NCBI RefSeq assembly: GCF_001624705.1
Contig: NZ_JSEO01000005.1
Span: forward strand, 62,001-126,000
Source of the DNA: Marinomonas sp. SBI8L
GTDB taxonomy: Bacteria > Pseudomonadota > Gammaproteobacteria > Pseudomonadales > Marinomonadaceae
Direction: 5' to 3'
DNA length: 64,000 nucleotides
The first letter of the stretch is position 1. Each line of letters starts with the position of its first letter. A program made the translations under genes and the position numbers. The notes below the pieces were generated by a model. That model ran no database searches and was not told the DNA's origin. It was given only the letters and a program-made list of their open reading frames with translations. Positions 7,897 through 16,458 of the stretch are shown in pieces.

Positions 7897-8094
7897 TTAG
7901 GAATTAGGAATTAGGAATTAGGAATTAGGAATTAGGAATTAGGAATTAGGAATTAGGAATTAGGAATTAGGAATTAGGAATTAGGAATTAGGAATTAGGA
8001 ATTAGGAATTAGGAATTAGGAATTAGGAATTAGGAATTAGGAATTAGGAATTAGGAATTAGGAATTAGGAATTAGGAATTAGGAATTAGGAATT
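7897..8094. repeat. Heptanucleotide tandem repeat (GAATTAG) about 28 copies
   Basis: A perfect 7-bp repeat of unit GAATTAG runs for 198 bp with no mismatches (28.3 copies). There are no spacers, so it is not a CRISPR. Such a homogeneous array is likely to vary in length by replication slippage. It lies in the gap between tRNA-Tyr and the convergent tRNA cluster. Confidence 0.98.
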
Positions 8095-8147
8095 CTAAAA
8101 ATACAGGAAAGTAAGAGGCTATCAAGAAAGAAATTATAATAAGTAAG

Positions 8148-8223
8148 TGGTGGGTCGTACTGGATTCGAACCAGTGACCAATTGATTAAAAGTCAACTGC
8201 TCTACCAACTGAGCTAACGACCC
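8148..8223 (-). tRNA. tRNA-Lys (UUU), distal copy
   Basis: A 76-nt tRNA with anticodon TTT and encoded CCA, nearly the same as E. coli tRNA-Lys. It is the last gene of the minus-strand array. It directly follows tRNA-Pro with a 27-bp gap, where the other repeat units carry tRNA-His. Confidence 0.96.
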
Positions 8224-8250
8224 GCTCAAAAATTATTTTTTGGAATTCGA

Positions 8251-8327
8251 TGGTCGGAGTAGAGGGATTCGAACCCCCGACATCCTGCTCCCAAAGCAGG
8301 CGCGCTACCAGACTGCGCTATACTCCG
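8251..8327 (-). tRNA. tRNA-Pro (UGG), distal copy
   Basis: A 77-nt tRNA with anticodon TGG and encoded CCA. It is identical to the copies at 8663 and 9075. The 412-bp repeat homology ends at its left (3') edge. Confidence 0.96.
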
Positions 8328-8329
8328 AA

Positions 8330-8405
8330 TGGCTCCTCGAACTGGACTCGAACCAGTGACCCAATGATTAACAGTCATTTGCTCTACCAACTGAGCTATC
8401 GAGGA
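8330..8405 (-). tRNA. tRNA-Asn (GUU), distal copy
   Basis: A 76-nt tRNA with anticodon GTT and encoded CCA. Only 2 bp separate it from the following tRNA-Pro, so both must be cut from one precursor. Confidence 0.96.
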
Positions 8406-8468
8406 ATTACCGAATTCTGGATGAAATGTAGCTAACTGATTTTGTTGCGCATTTCTAAATGAGATAGT

Positions 8469-8544
8469 TGGTGGGTCGTACTGGATTCGAACCAGTGACC
8501 AATTGATTAAAAGTCAACTGCTCTACCAACTGAGCTAACGACCC
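8469..8544 (-). tRNA. tRNA-Lys (UUU), middle copy
   Basis: A 76-nt tRNA with anticodon TTT and encoded CCA, identical to those at 8148 and 8881. It closes the middle Asn-Pro-His-Lys unit. Confidence 0.96.
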
Positions 8545-8559
8545 AACTATCATCTGTAA

Positions 8560-8635
8560 TGGGGTGGACGATGGGGCTTGAACCCACGACCGCCGGAATC
8601 ACAATCCGGAGCTCTACCAACTGAGCTACGCCCAC
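8560..8635 (-). tRNA. tRNA-His (GUG), middle copy
   Basis: Anticodon GTG and encoded CCA are present. The extra 5' G (G-1) expected of tRNA-His is encoded at 8636 and pairs with discriminator C. Identical to the copy at 8972. Confidence 0.95.
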
Positions 8636-8662
8636 CATTACAAGGTGATGACGATAAATTAA

Positions 8663-8739
8663 TGGTCGGAGTAGAGGGATTCGAACCCCCGACATCCTGC
8701 TCCCAAAGCAGGCGCGCTACCAGACTGCGCTATACTCCG
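8663..8739 (-). tRNA. tRNA-Pro (UGG), middle copy
   Basis: A 77-nt tRNA with anticodon TGG and encoded CCA, second of three identical copies in the array. Confidence 0.96.
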
Positions 8740-8741
8740 AA

Positions 8742-8817
8742 TGGCTCCTCGAACTGGACTCGAACCAGTGACCCAATGATTAACAGTCATTTGCTCTACC
8801 AACTGAGCTATCGAGGA
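8742..8817 (-). tRNA. tRNA-Asn (GUU), middle copy
   Basis: A 76-nt tRNA with anticodon GTT and encoded CCA, second of three identical copies, 2 bp upstream of tRNA-Pro. Confidence 0.96.
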
Positions 8818-8880
8818 ATTACCGAATTCTGGATGAAATGTAGCTAACTGATTTTGTTGCGCATTTCTAAATGAGATAGT

Positions 8881-8956
8881 TGGTGGGTCGTACTGGATTC
8901 GAACCAGTGACCAATTGATTAAAAGTCAACTGCTCTACCAACTGAGCTAACGACCC
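8881..8956 (-). tRNA. tRNA-Lys (UUU), proximal copy
   Basis: A 76-nt tRNA with anticodon TTT and encoded CCA; last gene of the promoter-proximal repeat unit. Confidence 0.96.
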
Positions 8957-8971
8957 AACTATCATCTGTAA

Positions 8972-9047
8972 TGGGGTGGACGATGGGGCTTGAACCCACG
9001 ACCGCCGGAATCACAATCCGGAGCTCTACCAACTGAGCTACGCCCAC
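8972..9047 (-). tRNA. tRNA-His (GUG), proximal copy
   Basis: Anticodon GTG and encoded CCA; the G-1 base is encoded at 9048. One of two His copies, where Asn, Pro and Lys have three. Confidence 0.95.
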
Positions 9048-9074
9048 CATTACAAGGTGATGACGATAAATTAA

Positions 9075-9151
9075 TGGTCGGAGTAGAGGGATTCGAACCC
9101 CCGACATCCTGCTCCCAAAGCAGGCGCGCTACCAGACTGCGCTATACTCCG
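9075..9151 (-). tRNA. tRNA-Pro (UGG), proximal copy
   Basis: A 77-nt tRNA with anticodon TGG and encoded CCA; first Pro copy in transcription order. Confidence 0.96.
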
Positions 9152-9153
9152 AA

Positions 9154-9229
9154 TGGCTCCTCGAACTGGACTCGAACCAGTGACCCAATGATTAACAGTC
9201 ATTTGCTCTACCAACTGAGCTATCGAGGA
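9154..9229 (-). tRNA. tRNA-Asn (GUU), proximal copy
   Basis: A 76-nt tRNA with anticodon GTT and encoded CCA. The repeat homology ends one base beyond its 5' end, marking the duplication boundary. Confidence 0.96.
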
Positions 9230-9276
9230 ACTAATAATTTATCTTGCTTCACAACAATTTATCTCAAGGAGATAAA

Positions 9277-9367
9277 TGGCGGAGGAGGAGAGATTCGAAC
9301 TCTCGGTAGGCTATTAACCTACGCCAGTTTTCAAGACTGGTGCATTAAACCGCTCTGCCACCCCTCC
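9277..9367 (-). tRNA. tRNA-Ser (UGA)
   Basis: A 91-nt class II tRNA with long variable arm, anticodon TGA (CTTGAAA) and encoded CCA. It is the first gene of the minus-strand array and lies outside the duplicated block. Confidence 0.96.
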
Positions 9368-9384
9368 GTTGTGGAGCGAGGTGT

Positions 9385-9412
9385 ATATTACGGATTTCAA
9401 ACGCTCATGCAA
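9385..9412 (-). promoter_or_regulatory. Sigma-70 promoter of the tRNA array
   Basis: On the minus strand TTGCAT (9407-9412) is followed after 16 bp by TAATAT (9385-9390), about 18 bp before the tRNA-Ser 5' end. Spacing and placement fit a strong stable-RNA promoter driving the whole array. Confidence 0.6.
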
Positions 9413-9439
9413 CTGTTTTTTTAAAAAAAAGTGAATTAT

Positions 9440-10498
9440 TTAGTTTAAATAGCCCTGTTTTGCCTTTGCACGTATCCAAACGTTAGAAAACCAGTGATAT
9501 TGACCACTTTTTGTACTTGGCATGGTGCAATTGATACGGCCTCGACCATATTTAAACGCTTGTTCTGCAACAACCTTTACTTTTGTTGCTGATGACCATT
9601 CCAATTTAGCCTGCCCTTGCCCAGAAACATAACAAGCCAATTCTTTAAGACGGTATTTACCTGCCTTAAATTCTAAATCAAGCGAAACAGCTTCTTTACC
9701 CGCAAAGTCGCCACCATTTTGGAATGAGACTAGTGGCATAGGCAAAGATGCTAATTTAGTCTTCAAACCACCCAGCTTGGCATAAGCACCTGATGCAGGA
9801 AATCTCGGTAAGTTTGAAAAGTCAGAATCTTTATTTACAACGCCTGACTGCTGGCCAAAACCAATCATGTCAATTTGCTTCAAATACTGTCTTAACCAAG
9901 CATTAGACTCACCATAGGGATAAGCTAACATATTCGGACTTTCACCCAACTCTGCGATCAACCTAGATTCCACATAATCAATTTCTTTACGCATCCTTTT
10001 TTGCCATTCTTCAGGGGTTTCTTTTTTCACTAGACGCAACATATAAGGATGGCTGTCGGTATGGTTAGCAAAACTTGCACCTGAACGCTGCATTTCTCGC
10101 ATATTATCCCAACTCAAGAAGTTCTTATTTTTTTGTCTAACAGGCTGGGTATTAATAAAGATAGTAAAAGGAAAGCCCTTCTCTTTTAATATAGGGAACC
10201 CTGATTGGTAAATATTTAAATAAGCATCATCAAAGGTAATAGCCACTGATTTTTCTGGCAACGCGATACCTTGCTTAATATCTGACAGAGCTTTAGCTAA
10301 ATCGATCACTTGAAAACCTGCATCATCAAGATAATCCATATGCTCTTGGAACTGAGCCGGTGTCACTGAAGTCGAAAACGGTGTCTTTTCTCCCACATGA
10401 TGATATTGCAGGATAGGTAAGTGATCTTGAGCAGCAAGCCCACCAGAACCCAAGCCTATTGCTAGAGAGGATAAAGCGAGAGAAATTGATTTTTTCAT
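9440..10498 (-). CDS. Secreted polysaccharide deacetylase (NodB domain)
   Basis: This 352-residue exported protein has a signal peptide (about 1-23, ending LAAQD) and a NodB-type carbohydrate esterase domain (about 90-235). Motif 1 is AITFDDAY with the catalytic and metal aspartates, motif 2 is NHTDSHP with the metal histidines, and motif 3 is LAYPYGE. Relatives remove acetyl groups from beta-linked GlcNAc polymers, as in PgaB/IcaB-type deacetylases. The C-terminal 110 residues form a separate beta-rich region with two Cys that may bind sugar. No biosynthesis genes flank it, so the substrate is unknown. It ends just upstream of the tRNA promoter. Confidence 0.85.
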   Translation of the reverse strand: MKKSISLALSSLAIGLGSGGLAAQDHLPILQYHHVGEKTPFSTSVTPAQFQEHMDYLDDAGFQVIDLAKALSDIKQGIALPEKSVAITFDDAYLNIYQSGFPILKEKGFPFTIFINTQPVRQKNKNFLSWDNMREMQRSGASFANHTDSHPYMLRLVKKETPEEWQKRMRKEIDYVESRLIAELGESPNMLAYPYGESNAWLRQYLKQIDMIGFGQQSGVVNKDSDFSNLPRFPASGAYAKLGGLKTKLASLPMPLVSFQNGGDFAGKEAVSLDLEFKAGKYRLKELACYVSGQGQAKLEWSSATKVKVVAEQAFKYGRGRINCTMPSTKSGQYHWFSNVWIRAKAKQGYLN

Positions 10499-10722
10499 AA
10501 TAAAGACACCTTAATATAACTTGGGCCACATACTACGTAACTGTGCAGAGTTTCACCAGTCTTGCTATCTATCCACTTAAAACCTTAATAGTGAGCCCGC
10601 TTAATAATCTTGCCATTCAACCCTCAACTGTTATGCCCATTTTGCTATGTCACTGCATCTGTTTGAAGCGGATAAAGCAGCTTACACTAATTAAATACTT
10701 TCAATAGATGAGGAGACACACG

Positions 10723-11922
10723 ATGAAAAAACAGGACTTTTTCTCAAACTTAGCCAATCAATTAGAGCAACTTAAAAAACAAGGCCTCTATAAAGAAGAG
10801 CGAATGTTAATGTCACCTCAGGCTAGCCAAATTCTAGGACAAGAAAAACAGCCACTTATTAACCTATGTGCTAACAATTATCTTGGCCTTGCCAGTGATG
10901 AGAGTGTAATCACAGCAGCGCACAAAGCATTAGACGAGCATGGTTATGGCATGGCGTCTGTGCGCTTTATTTGCGGCACTCAAGACATTCACAAAACACT
11001 TGAGAATAAACTTAGTAACTTTTTAGGTATGGAAGACACCATACTCTACTCTTCATGTTTTGATGCTAACGGTGGTTTATTTGAGACCTTACTAACAGCA
11101 GAAGATGCGGTAATTAGCGATGCGTTAAATCACGCCAGCATTATCGATGGCGTTCGACTTTGTAAAGCAAAGCGCTATCGCTACAAGAACAATGATATGG
11201 CAGACCTAGAGCAACAATTAATAAGTGCAGATCAAGCCGGTGTCAAAACCAAGCTAATCGTCACTGATGGCGTTTTCTCTATGGATGGCATAATCGCCAA
11301 TTTAAAAGCTGTATGTGACCTTGCTGACAAATATGAAGCCCTAGTTATGGTAGACGACTCTCATGCGGTAGGTTTCTTAGGGGAGAACGGAAAAGGCAGC
11401 CATGAATACTGTGACGTCATGGGCCGCGTCGACATCATCACTGGCACCCTAGGTAAAGCACTAGGTGGGGCCTCTGGTGGTTACACTAGTGCCTCTAAAG
11501 ATATTGTCACTTGGTTACGTCAGCGCTCTCGTCCTTATTTATTCTCCAACTCACTTGCACCTGTGATTGTCGCAACCAGTTTACATATTCTGGAAACGAT
11601 CGAGAAAAGTGGTCAAGCTCGACAGCAACTTGCTGCTAATAGCCAACACTTCCGCAAACGTATGACAGAAATCGGCTTCACGCTAACACCCGGTGATCAC
11701 CCTATTATCCCAATCATGCTTGGGGATGCTAAGTTGGCTCAAGATATGGCTGCTGAAATGTTTAAACGTGGTGTCTATGTTACTGGCTTCTCTTACCCTG
11801 TGGTCCCTATGGAGCAAGCCAGAATCCGTACTCAGATGTCTGCTAAAATGACAATAGCAGAGCTAGATATTGCCATAGATGCTTTTGAGCAAGTTGGCCG
11901 AGAACTCAAAATTTTAGGATAA
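10723..11922 (+). CDS. kbl: 2-amino-3-ketobutyrate coenzyme A ligase (glycine C-acetyltransferase)
   Basis: This 399-residue PLP enzyme splits 2-amino-3-ketobutyrate with CoA into glycine and acetyl-CoA, the second step of threonine degradation. It is a fold-type I alpha-oxoamine synthase. The PLP lysine is in [10 protein letters not shown] at residue 245, next to the E. coli position, and VDDSHA marks the cofactor aspartate. A slightly longer frame from 10708 exists, but GAGGAG lies directly before the ATG at 10723, so that start is preferred. It is followed after 8 bp by tdh, the classical kbl-tdh pair. Confidence 0.96.
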   Translation: MKKQDFFSNLANQLEQLKKQGLYKEERMLMSPQASQILGQEKQPLINLCANNYLGLASDESVITAAHKALDEHGYGMASVRFICGTQDIHKTLENKLSNFLGMEDTILYSSCFDANGGLFETLLTAEDAVISDALNHASIIDGVRLCKAKRYRYKNNDMADLEQQLISADQAGVKTKLIVTDGVFSMDGIIANLKAVCDLADKYEALVMVDDSHAVGFLGENGKGSHEYCDVMGRVDIITGTLGKALGGASGGYTSASKDIVTWLRQRSRPYLFSNSLAPVIVATSLHILETIEKSGQARQQLAANSQHFRKRMTEIGFTLTPGDHPIIPIMLGDAKLAQDMAAEMFKRGVYVTGFSYPVVPMEQARIRTQMSAKMTIAELDIAIDAFEQVGRELKILG

Positions 11923-11930
11923 AAATAAAG

Positions 11931-12956
11931 ATGAAAACCTTAGCCAAAACACAAAATAAGCCTGGCATTTGGATGACTGAGTCAGAAAAGCCACAATGTG
12001 GGCACAATGATGTCCTCATTAAAATCAAAAAAACGGCAATTTGTGGTACAGATATGCACATTTATCACTGGGATGATTGGGCTCAAAGCACCATCCCTGT
12101 ACCTATGACAGTTGGCCATGAGTTTGTGGGTGAAATCGCAGAAATTGGCCCTGAAGTATCCGGTTTTAATATTGGCGATAGAGTTTCAGGTGAGGGGCAT
12201 ATTACCTGTGGCCATTGTCGAAATTGTCGCGCAGGCCGTCGCCATCTTTGTCGTGAAACGGTAGGCGTCGGCGTTAATCGCACTGGCGCTTTTGCTGAGT
12301 ATCTGGTTATTCCTGCTAGTAATGCTTTTAAAATTCCGGATGGAGTCTCTGATGATATGGCATCAATCCTAGACCCTTTTGGCAACGCTGTGCACACAGC
12401 CTTGTCTTTTGATCTCGTCGGTGAAGATGTTCTTATCACAGGTGCAGGACCAATTGGCGCAATGGCAGCAGCAATCTGCCGTCATGTAGGTGCTCGCAAT
12501 GTGGTGATTACAGATGTCAATGACTACAGACTATCGCTTGCCAAAGAGTTAGGCGCTACTCGCACCGTCAATGTCAGCAAAGAAGCCCTTAGTGATGTCA
12601 TGTTAGATTTAGGTATGACAGAGGGATTTGATGTCGGCTTAGAAATGTCTGGTAACGGACAGGCTCTTAACGGCATGCTTGAAGTTCTCAATCATGGCGG
12701 CAATATCGCCATGCTAGGTATTCCAAGCAAAGATACTGTCATTGACTGGAACCAGGTCATTTTCAAAGGCCTTAATATCAAAGGCATTTATGGCCGAGAA
12801 ATGTTTGAAACCTGGTATAAGATGGTAGCCATGCTGCAATCAGGATTGGATATTAGCCCCATCATTACCCATCACTATAAGATCCAAGATTTTCAGGCTG
12901 GCTTTGATGCAATGGCATCTGGTAAGTCAGGAAAAATAATCTTAGACTGGCAGTAG
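11931..12956 (+). CDS. tdh: L-threonine 3-dehydrogenase
   Basis: This 341-residue zinc- and NAD-dependent dehydrogenase oxidises threonine to 2-amino-3-ketobutyrate, which kbl then cleaves. The catalytic zinc ligands are Cys38 (CGTDMH), His63 and Glu64 (GHEF). A structural zinc is held by Cys93, Cys96, Cys99 and Cys107. The Rossmann motif GAGPIGAM lies near residue 172. The length equals that of E. coli Tdh. A short GC-rich hairpin follows the stop. Confidence 0.97.
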   Translation: MKTLAKTQNKPGIWMTESEKPQCGHNDVLIKIKKTAICGTDMHIYHWDDWAQSTIPVPMTVGHEFVGEIAEIGPEVSGFNIGDRVSGEGHITCGHCRNCRAGRRHLCRETVGVGVNRTGAFAEYLVIPASNAFKIPDGVSDDMASILDPFGNAVHTALSFDLVGEDVLITGAGPIGAMAAAICRHVGARNVVITDVNDYRLSLAKELGATRTVNVSKEALSDVMLDLGMTEGFDVGLEMSGNGQALNGMLEVLNHGGNIAMLGIPSKDTVIDWNQVIFKGLNIKGIYGREMFETWYKMVAMLQSGLDISPIITHHYKIQDFQAGFDAMASGKSGKIILDWQ

Positions 12957-12969
12957 TTTGAGCAAGAAA

Positions 12970-12994
12970 GATTGAGGCTATACCCGCCTCAATC
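12970..12994 (+). terminator. Hairpin after tdh, possible terminator or attenuator
   Basis: A perfect 9-bp stem (GATTGAGGC with GCCTCAATC) encloses a 7-base loop 13 bp after the tdh stop. Only a short T run follows, so termination may be partial, with some read-through into nudC. Confidence 0.45.
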
Positions 12995-13025
12995 GTTTCG
13001 AATACTGCACGCTAAGGAAGATTTA

Positions 13026-13853
13026 ATGTTAGAGATAGGCACCCAGACTCACCCTAGCCCACACCAAGACGCTATTTTTTTATTACTCCACAAAGGCAAT
13101 GTACTCATTAGCCAATCCGAACACGAAGCAGGCCAAGAAAAGTACCAACACACCCTTTACGACTTCCAACCCGATGCTAGCACTAACGCTGTATATTGTG
13201 GCCAATGGCAACAGCAAGATCTGTTTGTCTGCCTTTTAACTAAGGTACCAAAAGGCTTTTTAGAAATAGATCTAAGAGAGCTACTATTTAATCAGGACGA
13301 AGCTGGCTATCTACTTATTAGCCGTGCTAGACAACTCGCCACCTGGGACAAAGACCACCAATACTGCTCACGCTGCAGCACCCCATTAAAAAACAAACAT
13401 GATAGAGAGCACACCAAGATTTGCCCTAAGTGCAATCACAGAAGCTATCCTAGAATATCCCCCTGCATCATAGTATCCATAAGGAAGGGCGATAGTATTT
13501 TATTAGCTCGTGGCATGATGTCTCCACCTGGTCGTTATTCCAATATTGCAGGTTTTGTTGAGGCTGGAGAAACGCTAGAACAAGCGGTTGCTCGCGAAGT
13601 AGAAGAAGAGGTTGGCATCAGGGTTAAGAATGTCACTTATCACTCTAGTCAACCTTGGTCTTTTCCTCACCAATTAATGACAGGTTTCTTAGCTGAATAT
13701 GATTCAGGAGAGATCACACCTGCCCCAGGTGAAATTGATGAGGCAGACTGGTTTGAAATAGATGCCCTACCCGAGATTCCATCGACAGCTACCATATCAG
13801 GGCAAATCATTGTCGATCATATCAAACACATAAAGTCTGAAAAAAAGAGCTAA
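13026..13853 (+). CDS. nudC: NAD-capped RNA hydrolase / NADH pyrophosphatase
   Basis: This 275-residue Nudix enzyme hydrolyses NADH and removes NAD caps from RNA. A zinc ribbon is formed by Cys114, Cys117, Cys133 and Cys136. The Nudix box runs about residues 176-198 with GFVEAGETLEQAVAREV and the following EEEVGI. The NudC signature SQPWSFPHQLM follows the box. A TTG-initiated longer frame from 12972 overlaps the hairpin and lacks a ribosome site. The ATG at 13026 is preceded by AAGGAAG and is preferred. Confidence 0.93.
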   Translation: MLEIGTQTHPSPHQDAIFLLLHKGNVLISQSEHEAGQEKYQHTLYDFQPDASTNAVYCGQWQQQDLFVCLLTKVPKGFLEIDLRELLFNQDEAGYLLISRARQLATWDKDHQYCSRCSTPLKNKHDREHTKICPKCNHRSYPRISPCIIVSIRKGDSILLARGMMSPPGRYSNIAGFVEAGETLEQAVAREVEEEVGIRVKNVTYHSSQPWSFPHQLMTGFLAEYDSGEITPAPGEIDEADWFEIDALPEIPSTATISGQIIVDHIKHIKSEKKS

Positions 13854-13884
13854 AAGAAGCAATTTATTCTCAACCCTTGCTCAT

Positions 13885-13917
13885 CTATAATGCTGGCGCA
13901 CTTCGACAGCATTATAG
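13885..13917. promoter_or_regulatory. Inverted repeat in the glsA leader
   Basis: Two perfect 11-bp arms (CTATAATGCTG and its complement) flank an 11-base centre, ending 9 bp before the glsA start. The left arm contains TATAAT, a perfect -10 hexamer at 13886-13891. The repeat could be an operator, a leader hairpin, or a terminator of nudC without a T run. Confidence 0.5.
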
Positions 13918-13926
13918 AGACAAGGT

Positions 13927-14835
13927 ATGGACCAAATACTAAAAGAAATTCAATCTCTTGCTTTGCCACTAATAGGGCAAGGTAAAGTAGCGGATTACAT
14001 CCCCGCTCTCGCCAAAGTACCTGCTGAGCAGTTTGGTATTGCCATTTACAGTAACAAAGGTGAGCTATTCACCATTGGCGACGCACACACAAACTTTTCA
14101 ATCCAAAGCATCTCTAAAGTATTTAGCCTCACCCTAGCCATGAAGCATTATGGCCAAGACATGTGGAATAAAGTTGGACGCGAACCTTCTGGTCAACCTT
14201 TCAACTCTCTAGTGCAGCTTGAATACGAATCAGGCGTTCCAAGAAACCCTTTCATCAATGCTGGCGCACTCGTTGTAAGTGATATGAACCAATCTCGCTT
14301 TGTATCTCCCCATTACGCTATGAAAACCTTTGTACGCCGTCTATCTGGTAACCAAGAAGTTCAATCCGATCATAAGGTCGCTAATTCGGAGTATGAATTC
14401 CGCTCTCGCAATGCTGCTATGGCTTATCTTATGAAATCATTCGACAACTTTGATAATGATGTGGAAGAAGTACTCAGAAGCTATTTTAGTAATTGTGCCA
14501 TACGCATGAGTTGCGTTGACCTTGCTAAGGCATTTAGCTTCTTAGCTAACAAGGGTTATTGCCGCCACAGTGGTGAGCAAGTTCTGACTGAGCAAGAAAC
14601 TAAACAAGTCAACGCCCTGATGGCAACAAGCGGACTTTATGATGAAGCTGGCAATTTTGCTTATCGTGTTGGTTTACCAGGAAAAAGCGGTGTCGGTGGC
14701 GGCATAGTGGCCATAGTACCTGACCAATTTTCTGTCTGTGTTTGGTCACCAGAACTAAATAAAGCAGGAAACTCCTTAGCAGGCATGGCAGTACTAGAAA
14801 CCCTATCGCAAAAAATTGGCTGGTCTGTTTTTTAA
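13927..14835 (+). CDS. glsA: Glutaminase
   Basis: This 302-residue serine-dependent glutaminase converts glutamine to glutamate and ammonia. It belongs to the beta-lactamase-like fold; the catalytic Ser61-x-x-Lys64 pair lies in SIQSISK, with [11 protein letters not shown] and KSGVGGG as further conserved segments. The length is typical for bacterial GlsA. It is a single-gene unit between a hairpin leader and a strong bidirectional terminator. Its product glutamate connects to the NAD-glutamate dehydrogenase gene at 21 kb, though no shared regulation is shown. Confidence 0.95.
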   Translation: MDQILKEIQSLALPLIGQGKVADYIPALAKVPAEQFGIAIYSNKGELFTIGDAHTNFSIQSISKVFSLTLAMKHYGQDMWNKVGREPSGQPFNSLVQLEYESGVPRNPFINAGALVVSDMNQSRFVSPHYAMKTFVRRLSGNQEVQSDHKVANSEYEFRSRNAAMAYLMKSFDNFDNDVEEVLRSYFSNCAIRMSCVDLAKAFSFLANKGYCRHSGEQVLTEQETKQVNALMATSGLYDEAGNFAYRVGLPGKSGVGGGIVAIVPDQFSVCVWSPELNKAGNSLAGMAVLETLSQKIGWSVF

Positions 14836-14870
14836 TCGCTTTAGTGGGTTAAAAATTAACGCCAAGTAAA

Positions 14871-14898
14871 AAGGCCCCAAGGATAAACTTGGGGCCTT
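14871..14898. terminator. Bidirectional terminator between glsA and ppnN
   Basis: An 11-bp perfect stem (AAGGCCCCAAG and complement) with a 6-base loop is flanked by T-rich sequence downstream on both strands. It lies between two convergent genes. Confidence 0.9.
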
Positions 14899-14919
14899 TT
14901 CTTTATCTCATTTTACATT

Positions 14920-16290
14920 TTAAGTAATGACTTTATAACAAGGGATATATTCTGTGCCTGGTAGTTTCATACGTTGCTGCTCAACAAAGGCTTTAAGTAA
15001 AGCATCCAATTTAGCCAGCAAAGCCTTATCGCCATGAATTTCAAACGGCCCATGAGCCTTAATGTATGCCACACCTTGCGCCTTAACATTACCCGCCACA
15101 ATTGAAGAGAAAGCTCGTCGTAAATTTGCAGCTAAATCATGCAACTCCTGATCAAAGTGCAAATTCAACGCTGCTACCTTTTCATGTGTTGGTTCAAATG
15201 GATGCTGGAATGCCTCAGGTATAAACAGTTTCCAATTATAATAAAAAGCATCATGATGCTTCTTACGAAAACCTCTTACATCTTCCATCTGCTCTTTCAT
15301 GGTACGGGCTACAGCAACAGGATCATCAATAATGATTTGATATTTATCCTGCGCTTCCTTACCTAAAACAGTGCCGATAAATTCATCTATTTGCTCAAAA
15401 TAAGCCGCGCTTTCTTTTGGTCCAGTAAACACTAACGGGAAAGGAACTTCTTTATTATTTGGGTGCAATAAAATACCTAATAAGTATAGAATTTCTTCAG
15501 CGGTACCTGCACCACCTGGAAACACAATAATACCGTGCCCAGCTCGCACAAAGGCTTCAAGACGTTTTTCAATATCAGGCAGAATCACCAACTGATTCAC
15601 AATAGGATTAGGCGATTCAGCCGCAATAATACCCGGCTCAGTTAAACCTAAATAAACACCATCCGTTAAACGCTGTTTAGTATGCGCTATGGCCGCACCT
15701 TTCATTGGCCCTTTCATAGCACCTGGTCCACAGCCAGTACAGATATTAAGCTCTCTTAAGCCCAGCTCGTGCCCAACAACTTTAGTGTAATCATACTCAT
15801 GACGTGCAATTGAGTGACCACCCCAACAAACAATCAGATCTGGCTCAGGGGAACGCCTAAAAACGTTAGCATTACGTAGTAGGTTAAATACTGTATTGGT
15901 GATCTTATCCGATGAGGCATTCTCAAGGGAGCTCTCAAGATCATATTCATGGTGAGTAAAAATAATGTCTCTTAAAACACAAAAGAGCATTTCACGAACG
16001 CTTTGTATCATTTTACCATCAACAAACGCGCTACTTGGAGCATTGAGCAACTGTAGTTTTACACCACGTTCTTGCTGAACAATTGAAATTTGAAAGTCAT
16101 GAAACTCCTCTAATACCGCCTGAGGGTCATCAGAGTCACTACCACAATTTAGTATGGCTAAAGAACAACGACGAAATAGCTCATGGAGTTGGCTCGAATC
16201 TTCGGATATACGAGCAATTTCATCTTGAGATAACATTTCCAATGCGCCTTTAGGTGCTACTAGCGCATCAACACGATCTTCATACTGCAT
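14920..16290 (-). CDS. ppnN: Nucleotide 5'-monophosphate nucleosidase PpnN (YgdH)
   Basis: This 456-residue protein of the LOG/lysine-decarboxylase-like family cleaves purine and pyrimidine nucleoside monophosphates to free base and ribose 5-phosphate. The hallmark PGGAGTAEE is at residues 258-266, and the central LOG domain (about 140-330) is flanked by the N- and C-terminal domains specific to PpnN. E. coli PpnN is an alarmone (pppGpp) target. The length matches the E. coli protein closely. It reads toward glsA and is isolated by terminators on both sides. Confidence 0.95.
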   Translation of the reverse strand: MQYEDRVDALVAPKGALEMLSQDEIARISEDSSQLHELFRRCSLAILNCGSDSDDPQAVLEEFHDFQISIVQQERGVKLQLLNAPSSAFVDGKMIQSVREMLFCVLRDIIFTHHEYDLESSLENASSDKITNTVFNLLRNANVFRRSPEPDLIVCWGGHSIARHEYDYTKVVGHELGLRELNICTGCGPGAMKGPMKGAAIAHTKQRLTDGVYLGLTEPGIIAAESPNPIVNQLVILPDIEKRLEAFVRAGHGIIVFPGGAGTAEEILYLLGILLHPNNKEVPFPLVFTGPKESAAYFEQIDEFIGTVLGKEAQDKYQIIIDDPVAVARTMKEQMEDVRGFRKKHHDAFYYNWKLFIPEAFQHPFEPTHEKVAALNLHFDQELHDLAANLRRAFSSIVAGNVKAQGVAYIKAHGPFEIHGDKALLAKLDALLKAFVEQQRMKLPGTEYIPCYKVIT

Positions 16291-16390
16291 GATCGTCCTC
16301 CTTACTCTTCCTAAGTTATTGTCTTTGCTTTATTAATACTGGTTCCCTTTTATCTAATTATCAAGCTAAGTGCACTTTTCTTAACATAAA

Positions 16391-16420
16391 AAAGGGCTTT
16401 AGATTAATCTAAAGCCCTTT
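16391..16420 (-). terminator. Terminator of the aot transport operon
   Basis: A 13-bp stem (AAAGGGCTTTAGA with its complement) with a 4-base loop is followed by T-rich sequence on both strands. It lies between the aotM stop and ppnN start and would end minus-strand transcripts from the transporter genes. Confidence 0.88.
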
Positions 16421-16458
16421 TTAAAACATAACAGAATGTTATTAATTAGTGTCGTATA

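Larger units (their letters stand above)
8251..9230. repeat. Tandem duplication of a tRNA block, 412-bp period
   Basis: Sequence at any position from 8251 to 8818 recurs 412 bp further right, giving two full units (8407-8818 and 8819-9230) and a partial third (8251-8406). Spacers are identical as well as the tRNAs, so the duplication is recent or kept uniform by gene conversion. Each full unit carries Asn, Pro, His and Lys genes in transcription order. Confidence 0.93.

Noticed and set aside
7897-8094. Heptamer array as a CRISPR
   Set aside because: The unit is 7 bp with no spacers and no cas genes are in the window. It is a simple tandem repeat.
8250-9424. Repeated open frames across the tRNA array, with peptides such as GVEGFEPPTSCSQS and SGVRIPLLRP
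   Set aside because: They are translations of tRNA genes and their complements. This is a well-known source of false proteins, and the tRNAs explain every base.
12083-12439. Minus-strand open frame of 118 residues inside tdh
   Set aside because: It lies opposite the well-conserved tdh coding sequence, has no ribosome site, and is a composition shadow.
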